Assembly (NCBI GenBank): GCA_964370825.1
Contig: CAYJKY010000013.1
Location: forward strand, 1-64,000
Length of the DNA: 64,000 nucleotides
Source of the DNA: CAYJBH01 sp964370825
GTDB lineage: Bacteria; Bacillota; Clostridia; Oscillospirales; Ruminococcaceae
Direction: 5' to 3'
Positions within the stretch are counted from its first letter, which is position 1. Each line of letters starts with the position of its first letter. This document shows positions 26,100 to 35,479 of this stretch, piece by piece. The position numbers and the translations under genes were made by a program. The notes beneath the pieces are model-generated. The model saw only the letters and a list, made by a program, of their open reading frames with translations. It did not search any database and was not told the origin of the DNA.

Positions 26100-27077
26100 G
26101 TGAGCGATAAAATATTAAGCATAGAGAATTTAAGTATTCGATATGTAACAGAAGAAAATACAGTAGCCGCCGTTACAAATATTTCGTTAGAAATTGAAAA
26201 GGGTAAAACACTTGGTCTTGTGGGTGAGACCGGTGCAGGCAAAACAACTACCGCACTTGGTATATTAAACTTAGTGCCGGATCCTCCCGGAGAAATATAC
26301 TCAGGTAAAATTTTATATAATGGCGAAAATTTACTTGACCTATCGCCTAACGACATTCGTAAAATTCGTGGATCTAAAATCAGCATGATTTTTCAGGATC
26401 CGATGACCTCGCTAAACCCTGTTTTAACAGTTGGAGAACAAATTCAAGAGGTTGTGTTGCTTCACAACGATATTACAAAGCAGGAAGCACACGAAAAAGC
26501 ACGAGAAATGATGGAGATGGTAGGTATTTCGGCAGAAAGACATGCTGAGTACCCTCACCAGTTTTCCGGCGGTATGAAACAGCGTATTGTTATTGCAATG
26601 GCGCTTGCATGTGAGCCTGAACTTTTGCTTGCAGATGAACCTACAACCGCACTTGACGTAACAATTCAAGCACAGGTTTTAGAGCTTATAGCAAGCTTAA
26701 AGGAAGAATTTAACACCTCGATGCTCTTAATTACACATGACTTAGGTGTTGTGGCTGAAACCTGCGACAACGTAGCCATTATGTATGCGGGTGAAATAGT
26801 TGAATGTGGCACGACAAAACAAATTTTCACCGACCCAAAACATCCATACACGGTTGGACTTTTCGGTTCGATCCCTAAATTACATGATGATTCTGACCGC
26901 TTGATACCTATTGACGGGCTTATGCCGGACCCTGCAAATTTACCTGTTGGATGTAATTTCAACCCAAGATGTAAAGACTGTAAGGAAATATGTAAAACAG
27001 AATCTCCGAAATCTGTTGAATATGAAAATGGCCATAAGGTAGCATGTCATCTTTATAGCAACGGAGGTGCAAAATGA
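26100..27077 (+). CDS. dppD: Peptide ABC transporter ATPase, DppD-like
   Basis: A 325-residue ATPase. Walker A is GETGAGKTT, the Q-loop is IFQDPMTSLNP, the signature is FSGGMKQRIVIAMAL and Walker B is LLLADEPTTALD. The C-terminal oligopeptide-transporter extension contains four Cys (CNFNPRCKDCKEIC), consistent with the iron-sulfur-like Cys cluster of DppD/OppD. The start is GTG at 26100 after GAAAGGA. It overlaps dppF by ATGA. Confidence 0.93.
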   Translation: MSDKILSIENLSIRYVTEENTVAAVTNISLEIEKGKTLGLVGETGAGKTTTALGILNLVPDPPGEIYSGKILYNGENLLDLSPNDIRKIRGSKISMIFQDPMTSLNPVLTVGEQIQEVVLLHNDITKQEAHEKAREMMEMVGISAERHAEYPHQFSGGMKQRIVIAMALACEPELLLADEPTTALDVTIQAQVLELIASLKEEFNTSMLLITHDLGVVAETCDNVAIMYAGEIVECGTTKQIFTDPKHPYTVGLFGSIPKLHDDSDRLIPIDGLMPDPANLPVGCNFNPRCKDCKEICKTESPKSVEYENGHKVACHLYSNGGAK

Positions 27078-28042
27078 GTGAGAGAATTTTAGAAGTTAAG
27101 AAATTATGTAAATATTTCAAAACTCCGCGTGGAATTCTACATGCCGTTGACGAGGTTAACTTTTACATTAATAAAGGTGAAACTTTAGGTGTTGTAGGCG
27201 AATCAGGTTGCGGAAAAAGCACACTTGGCAGAACTATACTGCATTTGACAGACATTACAAGCGGCGAAGTTTTTTTTGAAGGCAATAATATTACAGGCGT
27301 TACTAAATCAAAAGATTTAAAAGCCTTGCGCAAGGATATGCAGATTATTTTTCAGGATCCGTTTTCTTCACTTAATCCGAGAATGTCTGTTAGCGATATT
27401 ATTGCAGAGCCACTTAAAATTTATAAGGTCTTTAAGACGAAGGACGAGATAAATAACAGGGTACTCGAGCTAATGGATACCGTTGGCCTTGCACGTAGGC
27501 TTGCCAACAACTATCCACATGAGCTTGATGGTGGACGTCGCCAGAGAATAGGCATAGCAAGGGCAATTTCCCTTAATCCAAAATTCATTGTATGTGACGA
27601 GCCGGTTTCCGCACTCGATGTATCAATACAGGCACAGGTTATTAACCTGCTTCGTGATTTACAAAAAGAGCGTGGCTTAACATACATTTTCATTACACAT
27701 GACTTTTCGGTAGTTAAGCATATCTCAGACAGAATTGTTGTAATGTACCTCGGAAACGTGGTGGAAACCGCACCGACGAAGGACTTTTTTGCAAATCCTC
27801 TGCACCCATACTCAAAGGCGTTACTCTCGGCAATTCCCGAGGCAGTTTACAGCGAGACAAAAAGGGAAAGAATTACCCTTAAAGGCGAAATCACATCTCC
27901 GATAGAACCAAAGCCAGGCTGTAGATTTGCACCGCGCTGTGATTATGCAACAGATGTTTGTACGGCCAAAAACCCTGAACTCTTTGAGTACGAACCCGAG
28001 CATTTTGTTGCCTGCCCAAGGGCGATGGAGATAATTAAGTAA
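27074..28042 (+). CDS. dppF: Peptide ABC transporter ATPase, DppF-like
   Basis: A 322-residue ATPase. Walker A is GESGCGKST, the Q-loop is IFQDPFSSLNP and Walker B is FIVCDEPVSALD. The signature reads ELDGGRRQRIGIARA, with LDGGR in place of LSGGQ. That variant is known from Firmicutes OppF-like proteins but means this half-site lacks the canonical Ser. A C-terminal Cys set (CRFAPRCDYATDVC) matches DppF. It ends the operon before a strong terminator. Confidence 0.93.
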   Translation: MSERILEVKKLCKYFKTPRGILHAVDEVNFYINKGETLGVVGESGCGKSTLGRTILHLTDITSGEVFFEGNNITGVTKSKDLKALRKDMQIIFQDPFSSLNPRMSVSDIIAEPLKIYKVFKTKDEINNRVLELMDTVGLARRLANNYPHELDGGRRQRIGIARAISLNPKFIVCDEPVSALDVSIQAQVINLLRDLQKERGLTYIFITHDFSVVKHISDRIVVMYLGNVVETAPTKDFFANPLHPYSKALLSAIPEAVYSETKRERITLKGEITSPIEPKPGCRFAPRCDYATDVCTAKNPELFEYEPEHFVACPRAMEIIK

Positions 28043-28132
28043 TATAATTTTATAGTTTGCTACGGTGAGTACATAATGCGCTTAACAATAAACAAATGTA
28101 CAGCGCAAAAAATAAGACTCTCAGCTATAACC

Positions 28133-28170
28133 AAATCCTCCGGGTAGTAAAACCGGAGGATTTATTTCTT
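28133..28170 (+). terminator. Terminator of the peptide importer operon
   Basis: A perfect 11-bp stem AAATCCTCCGG (28133-28143) with CCGGAGGATTT (28153-28163), followed by ATTTCTTGTTT. It lies 90 bases after the dppF stop. Confidence 0.85.
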
Positions 28171-28182
28171 GTTTGTATGAAA

Positions 28183-28506
28183 ACCACCGGCTGTGCCGGT
28201 GGTGCGGAAAAAGCTTTAGCGATGAGAATGAAAAAAGCTCCTTTTGGTGTACAATGAGTTTGCGGCAAAATGCCGCAATGAGGTCATGGCAACTGCAAAC
28301 AACACCAAAAAGATCGCAGAATATATCAAGACACAATTGGAGGAAGATAAGTTACATGACCAATTGACGTTGAAGGAGTATGAAGACCCTTTCAAGGGTG
28401 ACAAGTAACAATCTTTTGCAAATGTCAGACCGTCATACCATTGCAATGGCTGCCAGTAATATAGGGCTATGCCCGCATATGAAATACTACCGGCTAAGCC
28501 GGTGGA
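28183..28506. other. Hairpin-bounded element with degenerate coding remnants
   Basis: Two near-identical hairpins bound a segment of about 320 bases: CCACCGGC-TGT-GCCGGTGG (28184-28202) and CTACCGGC-TAA-GCCGGTGG (about 28488-28505). Inside are a third hairpin, TTGCGGCA-AAA-TGCCGCAA (28259-28277), and coding remnants in two frames. One is a 64-codon frame from 28173 with CRWCGKSF, a possible zinc-ribbon start. The other is a frame ending ...AEYIKTQLEEDKLHDQLTLKEYEDPFKGDK before the TAA at about 28408. This may be a small non-autonomous mobile element. I do not recognise its family. Confidence 0.45.
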
Positions 28507-28580
28507 TATTTATTATACCTGTATTTTTACAATGGAATAATATTTTTTAAAACACATTCCATAAACAATTACTGCAATTG

Positions 28581-29594
28581 TTAAATTTTTCTTCCATACC
28601 AATATGCAACGCTTGAATAATATGCATCTGTTATATTAGCGTGGCCGTGCTCAAGCGAGCCTTTAAACGACTTTTCAAAAGCAATAGGTGTGTCCAGATG
28701 GAATCTATACATGCAACACTTGCCTGCAATCTGCTTTGGGTCTTGCGAATTTTTCTCTATATGGCTAATACCGTACTGTGGTCGACAATCCTTTACCCTA
28801 AAGCCATAAGCTAATCCGAAATAATCTTCAAGGCCGGTACCGTGAATCCTGGGTGGCCATGCTTCACCATCAATACAAAGCATTTCATCGCCTTCCCACC
28901 AGCTACCATTGCAGTTAAGCTCAGCAACTATCATTAGTGACAAGCCCATGTAATGTCCCATATAGCCATGAATGTTACAAAAAACATAGTTGTCAACATC
29001 ACCCACATGCACCTCATTAAAATCAGTTTCACCGTGCCCTATGAACTCTCCCACCGTTTCTGTTTTCTGGCTCGCCTTTGTTGCATGAAAATATAAAATA
29101 TCTTTCGGCAGTGTTTTATGTAGCTCCCAATCAACATGGTAATACCAGCTGTAATCTACAACGTCACAATTTGTAAGAGTGATTTTACAGCTGGTAAGAA
29201 AAGGCATCTCCCAATAACAATTCATGGCACCACGGTACGGTACGGATTCAAACGTGTCTTTCAGCGGATGATTATGTGTTTTAGAGACCTGAATTGGTGC
29301 ACTGTCGAGATCATGAATGTTGCCATCAGGCAGAGCGAAAAACTCTGCAAGTGGCATGTCAACCGTTACCTCACCATCAAACTCAAACTTGATTTGAAGA
29401 GAATTATAGTCTTTTGAATTTTCATGCAGAAATGTAGTCCAGATATGCTTTATTATTCCACTTCCTTCGAGGAATATTTCTTTCGACTCGCCGGCCGGCA
29501 CCGGCACTGAATCGTTGTTTGCTCCGGTAACGTCGTACGAGCTTGCCCTCATGCTTTTATAGTTCTTTTTAATAAATTGATTGCTGCAATACAT
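28581..29594 (-). CDS. Glycoside hydrolase family 172 (DUF2961)
   Basis: A 337-residue protein of the DUF2961/GH172 family. The opening NQFIKKNYKSMRASSYDVTGANNDSVPVPAGESKEIFLEGSGIIKHIWTT and the later FYFHA, GEDEMLCIDGE and HGTGLEDYFG blocks match it. Characterised GH172 enzymes act on fructofuranose and arabinofuranose linkages with a jelly-roll trimer; the substrate here is unknown. No signal peptide, so it should act inside the cell. AAGGAG is well spaced from ATG 29594; the open frame to 29627 is probably not used. It lies behind an AraC gene on the same strand. Confidence 0.85.
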   Translation of the reverse strand: MYCSNQFIKKNYKSMRASSYDVTGANNDSVPVPAGESKEIFLEGSGIIKHIWTTFLHENSKDYNSLQIKFEFDGEVTVDMPLAEFFALPDGNIHDLDSAPIQVSKTHNHPLKDTFESVPYRGAMNCYWEMPFLTSCKITLTNCDVVDYSWYYHVDWELHKTLPKDILYFHATKASQKTETVGEFIGHGETDFNEVHVGDVDNYVFCNIHGYMGHYMGLSLMIVAELNCNGSWWEGDEMLCIDGEAWPPRIHGTGLEDYFGLAYGFRVKDCRPQYGISHIEKNSQDPKQIAGKCCMYRFHLDTPIAFEKSFKGSLEHGHANITDAYYSSVAYWYGRKI

Positions 29595-29710
29595 GGTGTT
29601 CTCCTTGTAAATTAAGTCTTTAAACATATTTGATAGAAGATATCTCTCGGCAGTACATTACGGTTTTAAACTATCTTGTTGCTACTAACTTTGGGTGGTA
29701 CACACTTATA

Positions 29711-29739
29711 ATCTACAAAACAACAGAAGAGTTGTAGAT
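29711..29739. promoter_or_regulatory. Inverted repeat upstream of GH172
   Basis: ATCTACAA (29711-29718) and TTGTAGAT (29732-29739) form an 8-bp inverted repeat between the AraC gene and GH172. It could be an operator or a weak hairpin terminator of the AraC transcript; no T-tract supports the latter. Confidence 0.35.
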
Positions 29740-29858
29740 GTTGGGCTTTTGCTTGTGTTTATTATATCATTTTTTACTTATTGCGTATATAGTTACGTAT
29801 GTATTTGTTTGTTCAGTAGGGATTAAAACAACGTTGTAAGGCTTTGATTGTGTAAAAC

Positions 29859-30623
29859 TTATTTTACCTCTGTTAGTCCTACCATACTGTTTGAATTTCT
29901 CAGCACGGTAGGGCTAACTCCCACATATGTTTTAAAAACCTTGGAGAAATAGTTAGAATCTAAAAACCCGACCTGTCTGCTAATGCCTGTTATAGGTTCG
30001 TCGCTATACAGTAGCAGGGACTTTGCGTATTCGATTTTGTAGTTCATCTGATAACGAATGGGGGTATACCCGGTTTCTTTTTTTACTATTCGGATAAGCT
30101 GGTTTTTAGAATAGCCGGATTTATCGCATATCTCTCTAAGTGTTAGCATATAATCACGCTTTTTTTCTAGCATCTCATTTAAGATATCAATAACGGGATG
30201 TTTCTTATGTGGAGCAGTTATTTCGTTTGTAAATTCCGATAAAACAGCCTCCAACCAAACATTAATGTTTTTTGTTGTCTTGCTTTCGTATTGTTCAACG
30301 ATATATTTAATCATGTTTCCCAGCAAACAGGAGTCTTGAACATGTTTTTGCAGGATATGTGAAGATAGAATATTTGGTGCTTGAAAATATACGGTATATA
30401 CACATAGAGGGTTTGAGGGGTCATGGTTACAGATATGGTTGTCCTTTAAATCGAAAAGAAAAACATCGCCCTTTCTTAGGGTGTAATACTTATCTGATGT
30501 AGATATATTACCACTGCCACCGTAAACATACCAAAAGTGGTATCCTTTCCAGTTGTTGTGCTCAGAAACCCAACTCCAGTTTTTATCGCATCGAATGTTA
30601 GATGCATCTAATATGTTAATCAT
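29859..30623 (-). CDS. AraC-family transcriptional regulator
   Basis: A 254-residue regulator with an N-terminal cupin-like sensor (YYTLRKGDVFLFDLKDNHICNHDP) and a C-terminal double helix-turn-helix (TLREICDKSGYSKNQLIRIVKKETGYTPIRYQ and ITGISRQVGFLDSNYFSKVFKTYVGVSP). It probably senses a sugar and controls GH172 and the divergent methyltransferase-like gene. The start is uncertain, ATG 30623 or GTG 30632, because no good SD is visible. Confidence 0.87.
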   Translation of the reverse strand: MINILDASNIRCDKNWSWVSEHNNWKGYHFWYVYGGSGNISTSDKYYTLRKGDVFLFDLKDNHICNHDPSNPLCVYTVYFQAPNILSSHILQKHVQDSCLLGNMIKYIVEQYESKTTKNINVWLEAVLSEFTNEITAPHKKHPVIDILNEMLEKKRDYMLTLREICDKSGYSKNQLIRIVKKETGYTPIRYQMNYKIEYAKSLLLYSDEPITGISRQVGFLDSNYFSKVFKTYVGVSPTVLRNSNSMVGLTEVK

Positions 30624-30629
30624 ATATCT

Positions 30630-30694
30630 CACGGTGATATTTTACCCCTATTTGGTGAAATGCTCGCTGTACTTTACACTGCCACAGTGATATT
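30630..30694. promoter_or_regulatory. Direct repeats in the divergent AraC/methyltransferase promoter
   Basis: CACGGTGATATT (30630-30641) and CACAGTGATATT (30683-30694) are direct repeats 53 bp apart, five helical turns. The second lies inside the spacer of a + strand promoter. They are candidate AraC-type half-sites that could support looping and autoregulation; the first overlaps the beginning of the AraC coding region. Confidence 0.5.
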
Positions 30695-30702
30695 ATTATA
30701 CT
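30673..30702 (+). promoter_or_regulatory. Promoter of the methyltransferase-like gene
   Basis: TTTACA (30673-30678) and TATACT (30697-30702), 18 bp apart. Confidence 0.5.
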
Positions 30703-30749
30703 ATAGTACATTGACGGCTTGAAAATTTTGATAAAGGCATGGAGTTATT

Positions 30750-31832
30750 ATGGAACAAATGACGGTTAAGCAGCGCCTAATTTATTCAATTAAGGGTTTA
30801 AAGACGGATAGGGTGGCGTGGTCTCCCTTTTTAGCATATTATTTTGATATGCTACCCCCCGAAGAGCAGAGCAAGGGTATGTTCGCCTATCTGAAAAAAA
30901 TGAATGCCGACCCGTTAATACGTGGTGCTGTAGCGCCGTTTTGTGTTGGCAACAACAGGAATGGATATTCTGAGCAGATTGCCGGTAACAAGCGTCATTT
31001 TTGTTTTGACACTCCGGTAGGTAAGCTTAAAGGTTGTTACACCTTTTCCGATTCTGCAAACTCATGGTTTTTAACTGAACACCCTGTATCAACGGTGGAG
31101 GATTTTAAGGTTTTGTCCTATGTGGCCGAACATACTGAGATCACCGATAATATTGCACTCGCTGATGATTATTATAACGAGCTTGGCGATGATGGTCTAT
31201 CGGTTCCCTGTGTGGGTGCATGGGGCAAAACCGCTTTTCAATCGCTTTTAGAGCACTGGTGCGGAACCGAGGAGCTAACATATGCGCTTTGTGATTTTCC
31301 CGAGACTGTTGAGGAAACATTGCAGGTTATGCAGGCAAAAAACTTAGAGACAATACAGCTTGCAGTTAAGTCAAAACCAGAGGCATTTTTGTTTTACGAA
31401 GACACCTCTACAACCAACATTAATCCGTCCATGTTTAAAAACTATATCGCACCTGAGATATCAAGCTGGGGTAAAATACTGCACGAAAACGACAAACTGC
31501 TAATCCATCATGCCTGTGGACATGTAAAGGATTTATTAAACCTTATGGCAGACACTAATATTGATGCTATTGAATCACTATCCCCACCCCCAACCGGAAA
31601 TGTCGAAATAGCAGAGGCGTTTAATGTTCTGCCGTCAAATGTAGGGATTATCGGAGGGTTAGAGCCTACCTTTATACTAAACTGTAGCCTTGCTGAGTTG
31701 GAGGCGCGCACAAAAGAATTAATTAATGTTGCGAAGGGGAAATCTTTTATCCTCGCCAACAGCGACAGCTGCCCTCCCGGTGTCGAATATGAAAAATTTC
31801 TACTGGTGAGCAGAATTGTTCGTGGGGAATAG
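30750..31832 (+). CDS. UroD-superfamily methyltransferase-like protein (MtaA/CmuA type)
   Basis: The 360-residue TIM-barrel protein belongs to the uroporphyrinogen-decarboxylase superfamily. It lacks the haem-pathway UroD N-terminal Arg signature and has a zinc-type ligand set, His254-x-Cys256 (HHACGH) with Cys341 (NSDSCPPG), as in methylcobamide:thiol methyltransferases. It may move methyl groups from a corrinoid carrier to a thiol or folate, for example during O-demethylation of plant compounds or sugars. No corrinoid protein is encoded nearby, so the partner is unknown. It is divergent from the AraC gene and ends at a terminator. Confidence 0.75.
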   Translation: MEQMTVKQRLIYSIKGLKTDRVAWSPFLAYYFDMLPPEEQSKGMFAYLKKMNADPLIRGAVAPFCVGNNRNGYSEQIAGNKRHFCFDTPVGKLKGCYTFSDSANSWFLTEHPVSTVEDFKVLSYVAEHTEITDNIALADDYYNELGDDGLSVPCVGAWGKTAFQSLLEHWCGTEELTYALCDFPETVEETLQVMQAKNLETIQLAVKSKPEAFLFYEDTSTTNINPSMFKNYIAPEISSWGKILHENDKLLIHHACGHVKDLLNLMADTNIDAIESLSPPPTGNVEIAEAFNVLPSNVGIIGGLEPTFILNCSLAELEARTKELINVAKGKSFILANSDSCPPGVEYEKFLLVSRIVRGE

Positions 31833-31842
31833 ATAAGGATGT

Positions 31843-31880
31843 AGGCAGTAATCAAAAAAAGATTACTGCCTATAATTTTT
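31843..31880 (+). terminator. Terminator between convergent genes
   Basis: A perfect 12-bp stem TAGGCAGTAATC (31843-31854) with GATTACTGCCTA (31862-31873) around an A7 loop, followed by TAATTTTTG on the + strand. On the - strand the tail has few T, so it works mainly for the methyltransferase-like gene. Confidence 0.85.
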
Positions 31881-31895
31881 GATTTCAAAGGACTT

Positions 31896-34217
31896 TTATT
31901 TTAGCTGATAGGTAACTGCTGACAGCTCGTTATTTACGTTAAGCTGTATACCTACACTCGTAGCCTGTGAGGTAGCACCGATTAGATTGTCGATCTCCGT
32001 TACATTGTGCAGAACAACTTTTACATCACTCGCATTGCCGTCAAAAGTGATGCTAACCTTGTCGCCACACCTTTGAGCGTCTACGCTTAGCGCTTTGCTT
32101 GCGTCAACCTTACAAACCGTTGTGCCTGCACAGGAGTTCAGCTCATAGATGTGCAGAGTTATCGAGCTTGTATAATCGTATTCCGGTGTTTGATTTTCAT
32201 TGCCAAGGGCTATGACGGTATTTTCCTTTGCCATTAACGGTAATGACATGTAGCCGTGGTTTTCATTGTACCAGCTACCGGTTGAATCTATGACCTCGTT
32301 TGTCAAAATGCTTGTCCATCGACCCTTTGGCAGATAATATTCTACATTTCCATCCTCTTTAAACACAGGTGCAACAAGAATACTGTCACCCAGCATATAC
32401 TGGCGATCCAAAAAGCCACAGGTCATGTCATCGGGATATTCCAAAACCATTGCACGCATAACCGGCACACCAACCTCGTGGGTATAAACCGCCTGTGAGT
32501 ATAGATAAGGCATTAGGCTACACTTAAACTCGGTAAAGAATTTAACCACATCAACAGCCTCATCACCAAATAACCATGGCACACGATAAGAATTTGCACC
32601 GTGCAGTCGTGAATGGGTCGAAAGTAGACCAAATGCCGCCCAGCGTTTATATACACTGCTTGGTGCTGTGCCCTCAAAACCGCTGATGTCATGGCTCCAA
32701 AAACCGAAACCGCTCATGCAGAGTGAAAGACCGCCGCGAATAGATTCGCTCATGGATATAAAGGAGGAGGCGCAATCCCCACCCCAGTGTACAGGAAATT
32801 GCTGTCCGCCGGCTGTTGCGCTACGTGCAAACAGGCAGGCTTCATTTTTACCGCGATACTCTTCAAGCAGCTCAAAGACGCATTGATTATATAGCTGGGT
32901 ATAATAGTTGTGCATCTGTTTTGGGTTACTGCCATCGTAATAAACCACATCGGTTGGAATTCTCTCGCCAAAGTCGGTTTTAAAGCAGTCCACACCCTGA
33001 TCGAGCAGTACACGCAGCTTATCCTGATACCATTTGTATGCACCTGGGTTGGTGAAGTCTACAAGTCCCATGCCGGACTGCCAACGATCCCATTGCCAAA
33101 CATCGCCGTTTGCACGCTTAAGCAGGTATCCAAGCTCCTTTGCCTCTAAAAACAGCGGTGATTTTTGTGCGATGTAGGAATTAATCCAGACACAAATCTT
33201 TAGATTTTTATCGTTTTTCATTCTGCCGAGCATACCCTCGACATCCGGAAACATATCCTCGTCCCAGGTGAAGTTACACCACTCGTTCTCCTTCATCCAA
33301 AAACAGTCAAAATGGAACACATGTAGCGGAATGTTACGTTCTGCCATTCCGTCGACAAAGCTCATTACCGTATCCTCATCATAGGAGGTGGTAAAGGATG
33401 ATGTTAGCCATAGGCCAAAACTCCATGCAGGTGGCAGTGCCGGTTTACCGGTAAGGTCGGTGTAATTTTTAAGCACACCCTTCATATCATCGCCACCGAT
33501 AACCATAAAATCCAGCTTTTCGCCCTCTACCGAAAACTGTACATTTGTTACCGCCTCGGAGCAAACCTCGTAGGATACATGGTCGGTGGAATTTACAAAT
33601 ACGCCATACCCTTTGTTAGTGATATAAAACGGTACATTTTTATAGGCTATCTCGGAGCCTGTTCCACCGTCCTCGTTCCAGATATCTACGACCTGCCCGT
33701 TTTTGACAAACGGGGTGAAGCGTTCGCCGAGGCCGTAAATCTTTTCATCAAGATCCACCTCTAACCTGGCACGCATAAATGCACCCTGTGGTGTTTTCAT
33801 GGTGCTGAGAGAGGTTCTTCCGCTGTGTTTTGCAATTCTTGTAAGCAGTCTGTCCTCGTATTTATACTCAAACAGCACCTGTGCTTTATCGATTACAAGG
33901 CTTGTTTTTCCGGAGGTTATTGTAATAATATCTCCCTGCTGTGTCACATTCAGCCTTTCACAGTTGTCCTTGATTTTAAACTGCGGCTCGTTATCGTTGC
34001 TACCCATATGATGGTAACTTTTAATTCTTATAATGTCCGGTAAAGGTGAAGAGATAAACAACTCCAGTACCGGCAACCCTATGGCACGGATATCCTCTTT
34101 ATAGCCAACTATGTAGATATATACACAGTCGTCTTTTATTTTCACCTCTCGAATTTGTATCGCATCGGTACGCTGTACACCGGGTTTAAGTTCCCAGTAT
34201 CCGTCGTTAAACTTCAT
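31896..34217 (-). CDS. GH31 alpha-xylosidase (YicI-like)
   Basis: A 773-residue intracellular GH31 enzyme. The nucleophile is Asp415 in KTDFGERIP and the acid/base is Asp481 in HWGGD, positions within one residue of E. coli YicI (416/482). KTDFGE is typical of alpha-xylosidases rather than alpha-glucosidases. It would release xylose from alpha-1,6-xylosylated oligosaccharides such as xyloglucan fragments. AGAAAGGAAATGAA precedes the ATG. It follows the MGH1-like gene by 19 bases at the end of the importer operon. Confidence 0.92.
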   Translation of the reverse strand: MKFNDGYWELKPGVQRTDAIQIREVKIKDDCVYIYIVGYKEDIRAIGLPVLELFISSPLPDIIRIKSYHHMGSNDNEPQFKIKDNCERLNVTQQGDIITITSGKTSLVIDKAQVLFEYKYEDRLLTRIAKHSGRTSLSTMKTPQGAFMRARLEVDLDEKIYGLGERFTPFVKNGQVVDIWNEDGGTGSEIAYKNVPFYITNKGYGVFVNSTDHVSYEVCSEAVTNVQFSVEGEKLDFMVIGGDDMKGVLKNYTDLTGKPALPPAWSFGLWLTSSFTTSYDEDTVMSFVDGMAERNIPLHVFHFDCFWMKENEWCNFTWDEDMFPDVEGMLGRMKNDKNLKICVWINSYIAQKSPLFLEAKELGYLLKRANGDVWQWDRWQSGMGLVDFTNPGAYKWYQDKLRVLLDQGVDCFKTDFGERIPTDVVYYDGSNPKQMHNYYTQLYNQCVFELLEEYRGKNEACLFARSATAGGQQFPVHWGGDCASSFISMSESIRGGLSLCMSGFGFWSHDISGFEGTAPSSVYKRWAAFGLLSTHSRLHGANSYRVPWLFGDEAVDVVKFFTEFKCSLMPYLYSQAVYTHEVGVPVMRAMVLEYPDDMTCGFLDRQYMLGDSILVAPVFKEDGNVEYYLPKGRWTSILTNEVIDSTGSWYNENHGYMSLPLMAKENTVIALGNENQTPEYDYTSSITLHIYELNSCAGTTVCKVDASKALSVDAQRCGDKVSITFDGNASDVKVVLHNVTEIDNLIGATSQATSVGIQLNVNNELSAVTYQLK

Positions 34218-34236
34218 TTCATTTCCTTTCTGTTAG

Positions 34237-35457
34237 CTAAAATTCCATTTCAAGCTTTTCGGTTGCAAGGGGTCTTGCCTTGTCGGAATTAAGCAGGGTC
34301 GGGTCATACCCCTCGGTAAGCTCCATCGGCATATACAGACCAAGTGCCGACCATCCCCAAAAAGGATTTATCCCCTGACCTATCCCTGTTTCGGCATTGT
34401 AGTATTCCCTAACTTCGTCCTCAGAAGTCACCATGTTATAGGACTTTACGGCAAGCTCCATTGCCTCTTTTTTATACCCGTAGTCAGCCAATCCGTGCAT
34501 AAGCATGTAGTTGATAGGTATCCAGCATGCACCCATCCATGTGCACTCACGTCCCTTTTTTTGCTGATAATAACCCTCTTCGGTTTTTGCCCATGATGCT
34601 ACCGGAAACTCAAGCCAAAACTCGTTTGGATTTAGCACATGCTCTTCTACCATTCTTTTTGCGCGTTCCTCGGTAGCTATTCCTGCCCACAATACAGCAA
34701 AAGATGATGCCGATTTATAGCGAATAAGCTCGCCGGTGCGCTCGTGACGGTCGTAGTAATAGCCATCTTTTTCGTCCCAAAGTAGCTCGTTTACCCTGTC
34801 TTTAAGGTCTGATGCCTGCTTTGCAAAGTCATGTTTGTCATCAATGTTTCCGAGCAACTCAGATATAACCTCCATAGCCTTCAGTTCTCGATAGAGATAG
34901 CAGGCAAGGTCTACTCCCTCGCATATTTCGGAGTAAATGGCTCCACCACGCAGATCCTGATTATCCATACCGGTATGGTCGGCAGAGTCCCAAACCGGCA
35001 GCCCGTTACGGTCATGGTCGCAATACCAAAACCAATAGTCAAGATATTTTTTTAATTTATTGTAATATTTTTCTTTAACCCATAGGATGTTTTGTCCCTG
35101 CTTATACCCTAAAAGAACGGTCTGTGCTAAAAAGGGTTTAAAGTGTTGTCGCCAACGCGGCTCTACAAGAGTTCTTGCGACAAAGCCGGAGTTCAGCTGT
35201 CTGTCCAAAAACACCTCTACATTATTTCGGCAGTAGTTTTTTACACCAAAGTATGAGAGATAAATGTTTTCAAAGTATAAATCCCAGTCATAGAACTCAC
35301 CATAGCAGTAACCTGTGAGCAGGTCAGTAGTGCTAAATGCCATTCCGTTTGCCCTTTTAAGTTGACCTATTCCTCTTTCTTTGATGTTTTTGTTAATCTT
35401 TTTCGACGCAGAGCAGATAGCTGATTTTTCTCTTTCTAAATTCCAATTTCTGTCCAT
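34237..35457 (-). CDS. MGH1-like (alpha/alpha)6 glycoside hydrolase
   Basis: A 406-residue protein with the six-hairpin toroid pattern of trehalase/GH63-like mannosylglycerate hydrolase-1 domains. It shows YDWDLYFENI, PVWDSADHTGMDNQ, ECTWMGACWIPINYML and NAETGIGQGINPFWGWSALGLYMP. The WDS/GMDN and GIGQG..FGWS blocks probably carry the acid and base. No signal peptide. The long upstream open frame overlaps the permease gene, but AGAAAGG with 9-base spacing selects ATG 35457. It probably trims imported oligosaccharides together with the GH31 enzyme. Confidence 0.8.
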   Translation of the reverse strand: MDRNWNLEREKSAICSASKKINKNIKERGIGQLKRANGMAFSTTDLLTGYCYGEFYDWDLYFENIYLSYFGVKNYCRNNVEVFLDRQLNSGFVARTLVEPRWRQHFKPFLAQTVLLGYKQGQNILWVKEKYYNKLKKYLDYWFWYCDHDRNGLPVWDSADHTGMDNQDLRGGAIYSEICEGVDLACYLYRELKAMEVISELLGNIDDKHDFAKQASDLKDRVNELLWDEKDGYYYDRHERTGELIRYKSASSFAVLWAGIATEERAKRMVEEHVLNPNEFWLEFPVASWAKTEEGYYQQKKGRECTWMGACWIPINYMLMHGLADYGYKKEAMELAVKSYNMVTSEDEVREYYNAETGIGQGINPFWGWSALGLYMPMELTEGYDPTLLNSDKARPLATEKLEMEF

Positions 35458-35479
35458 GAAAACAAGCCTTTCTAAAAAA

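Noticed and set aside
30750..31832. Haem-pathway uroporphyrinogen decarboxylase
   Set aside because: A His-x-Cys...Cys zinc set is present, the usual UroD N-terminal Arg signature is not seen, and no haem genes are nearby.
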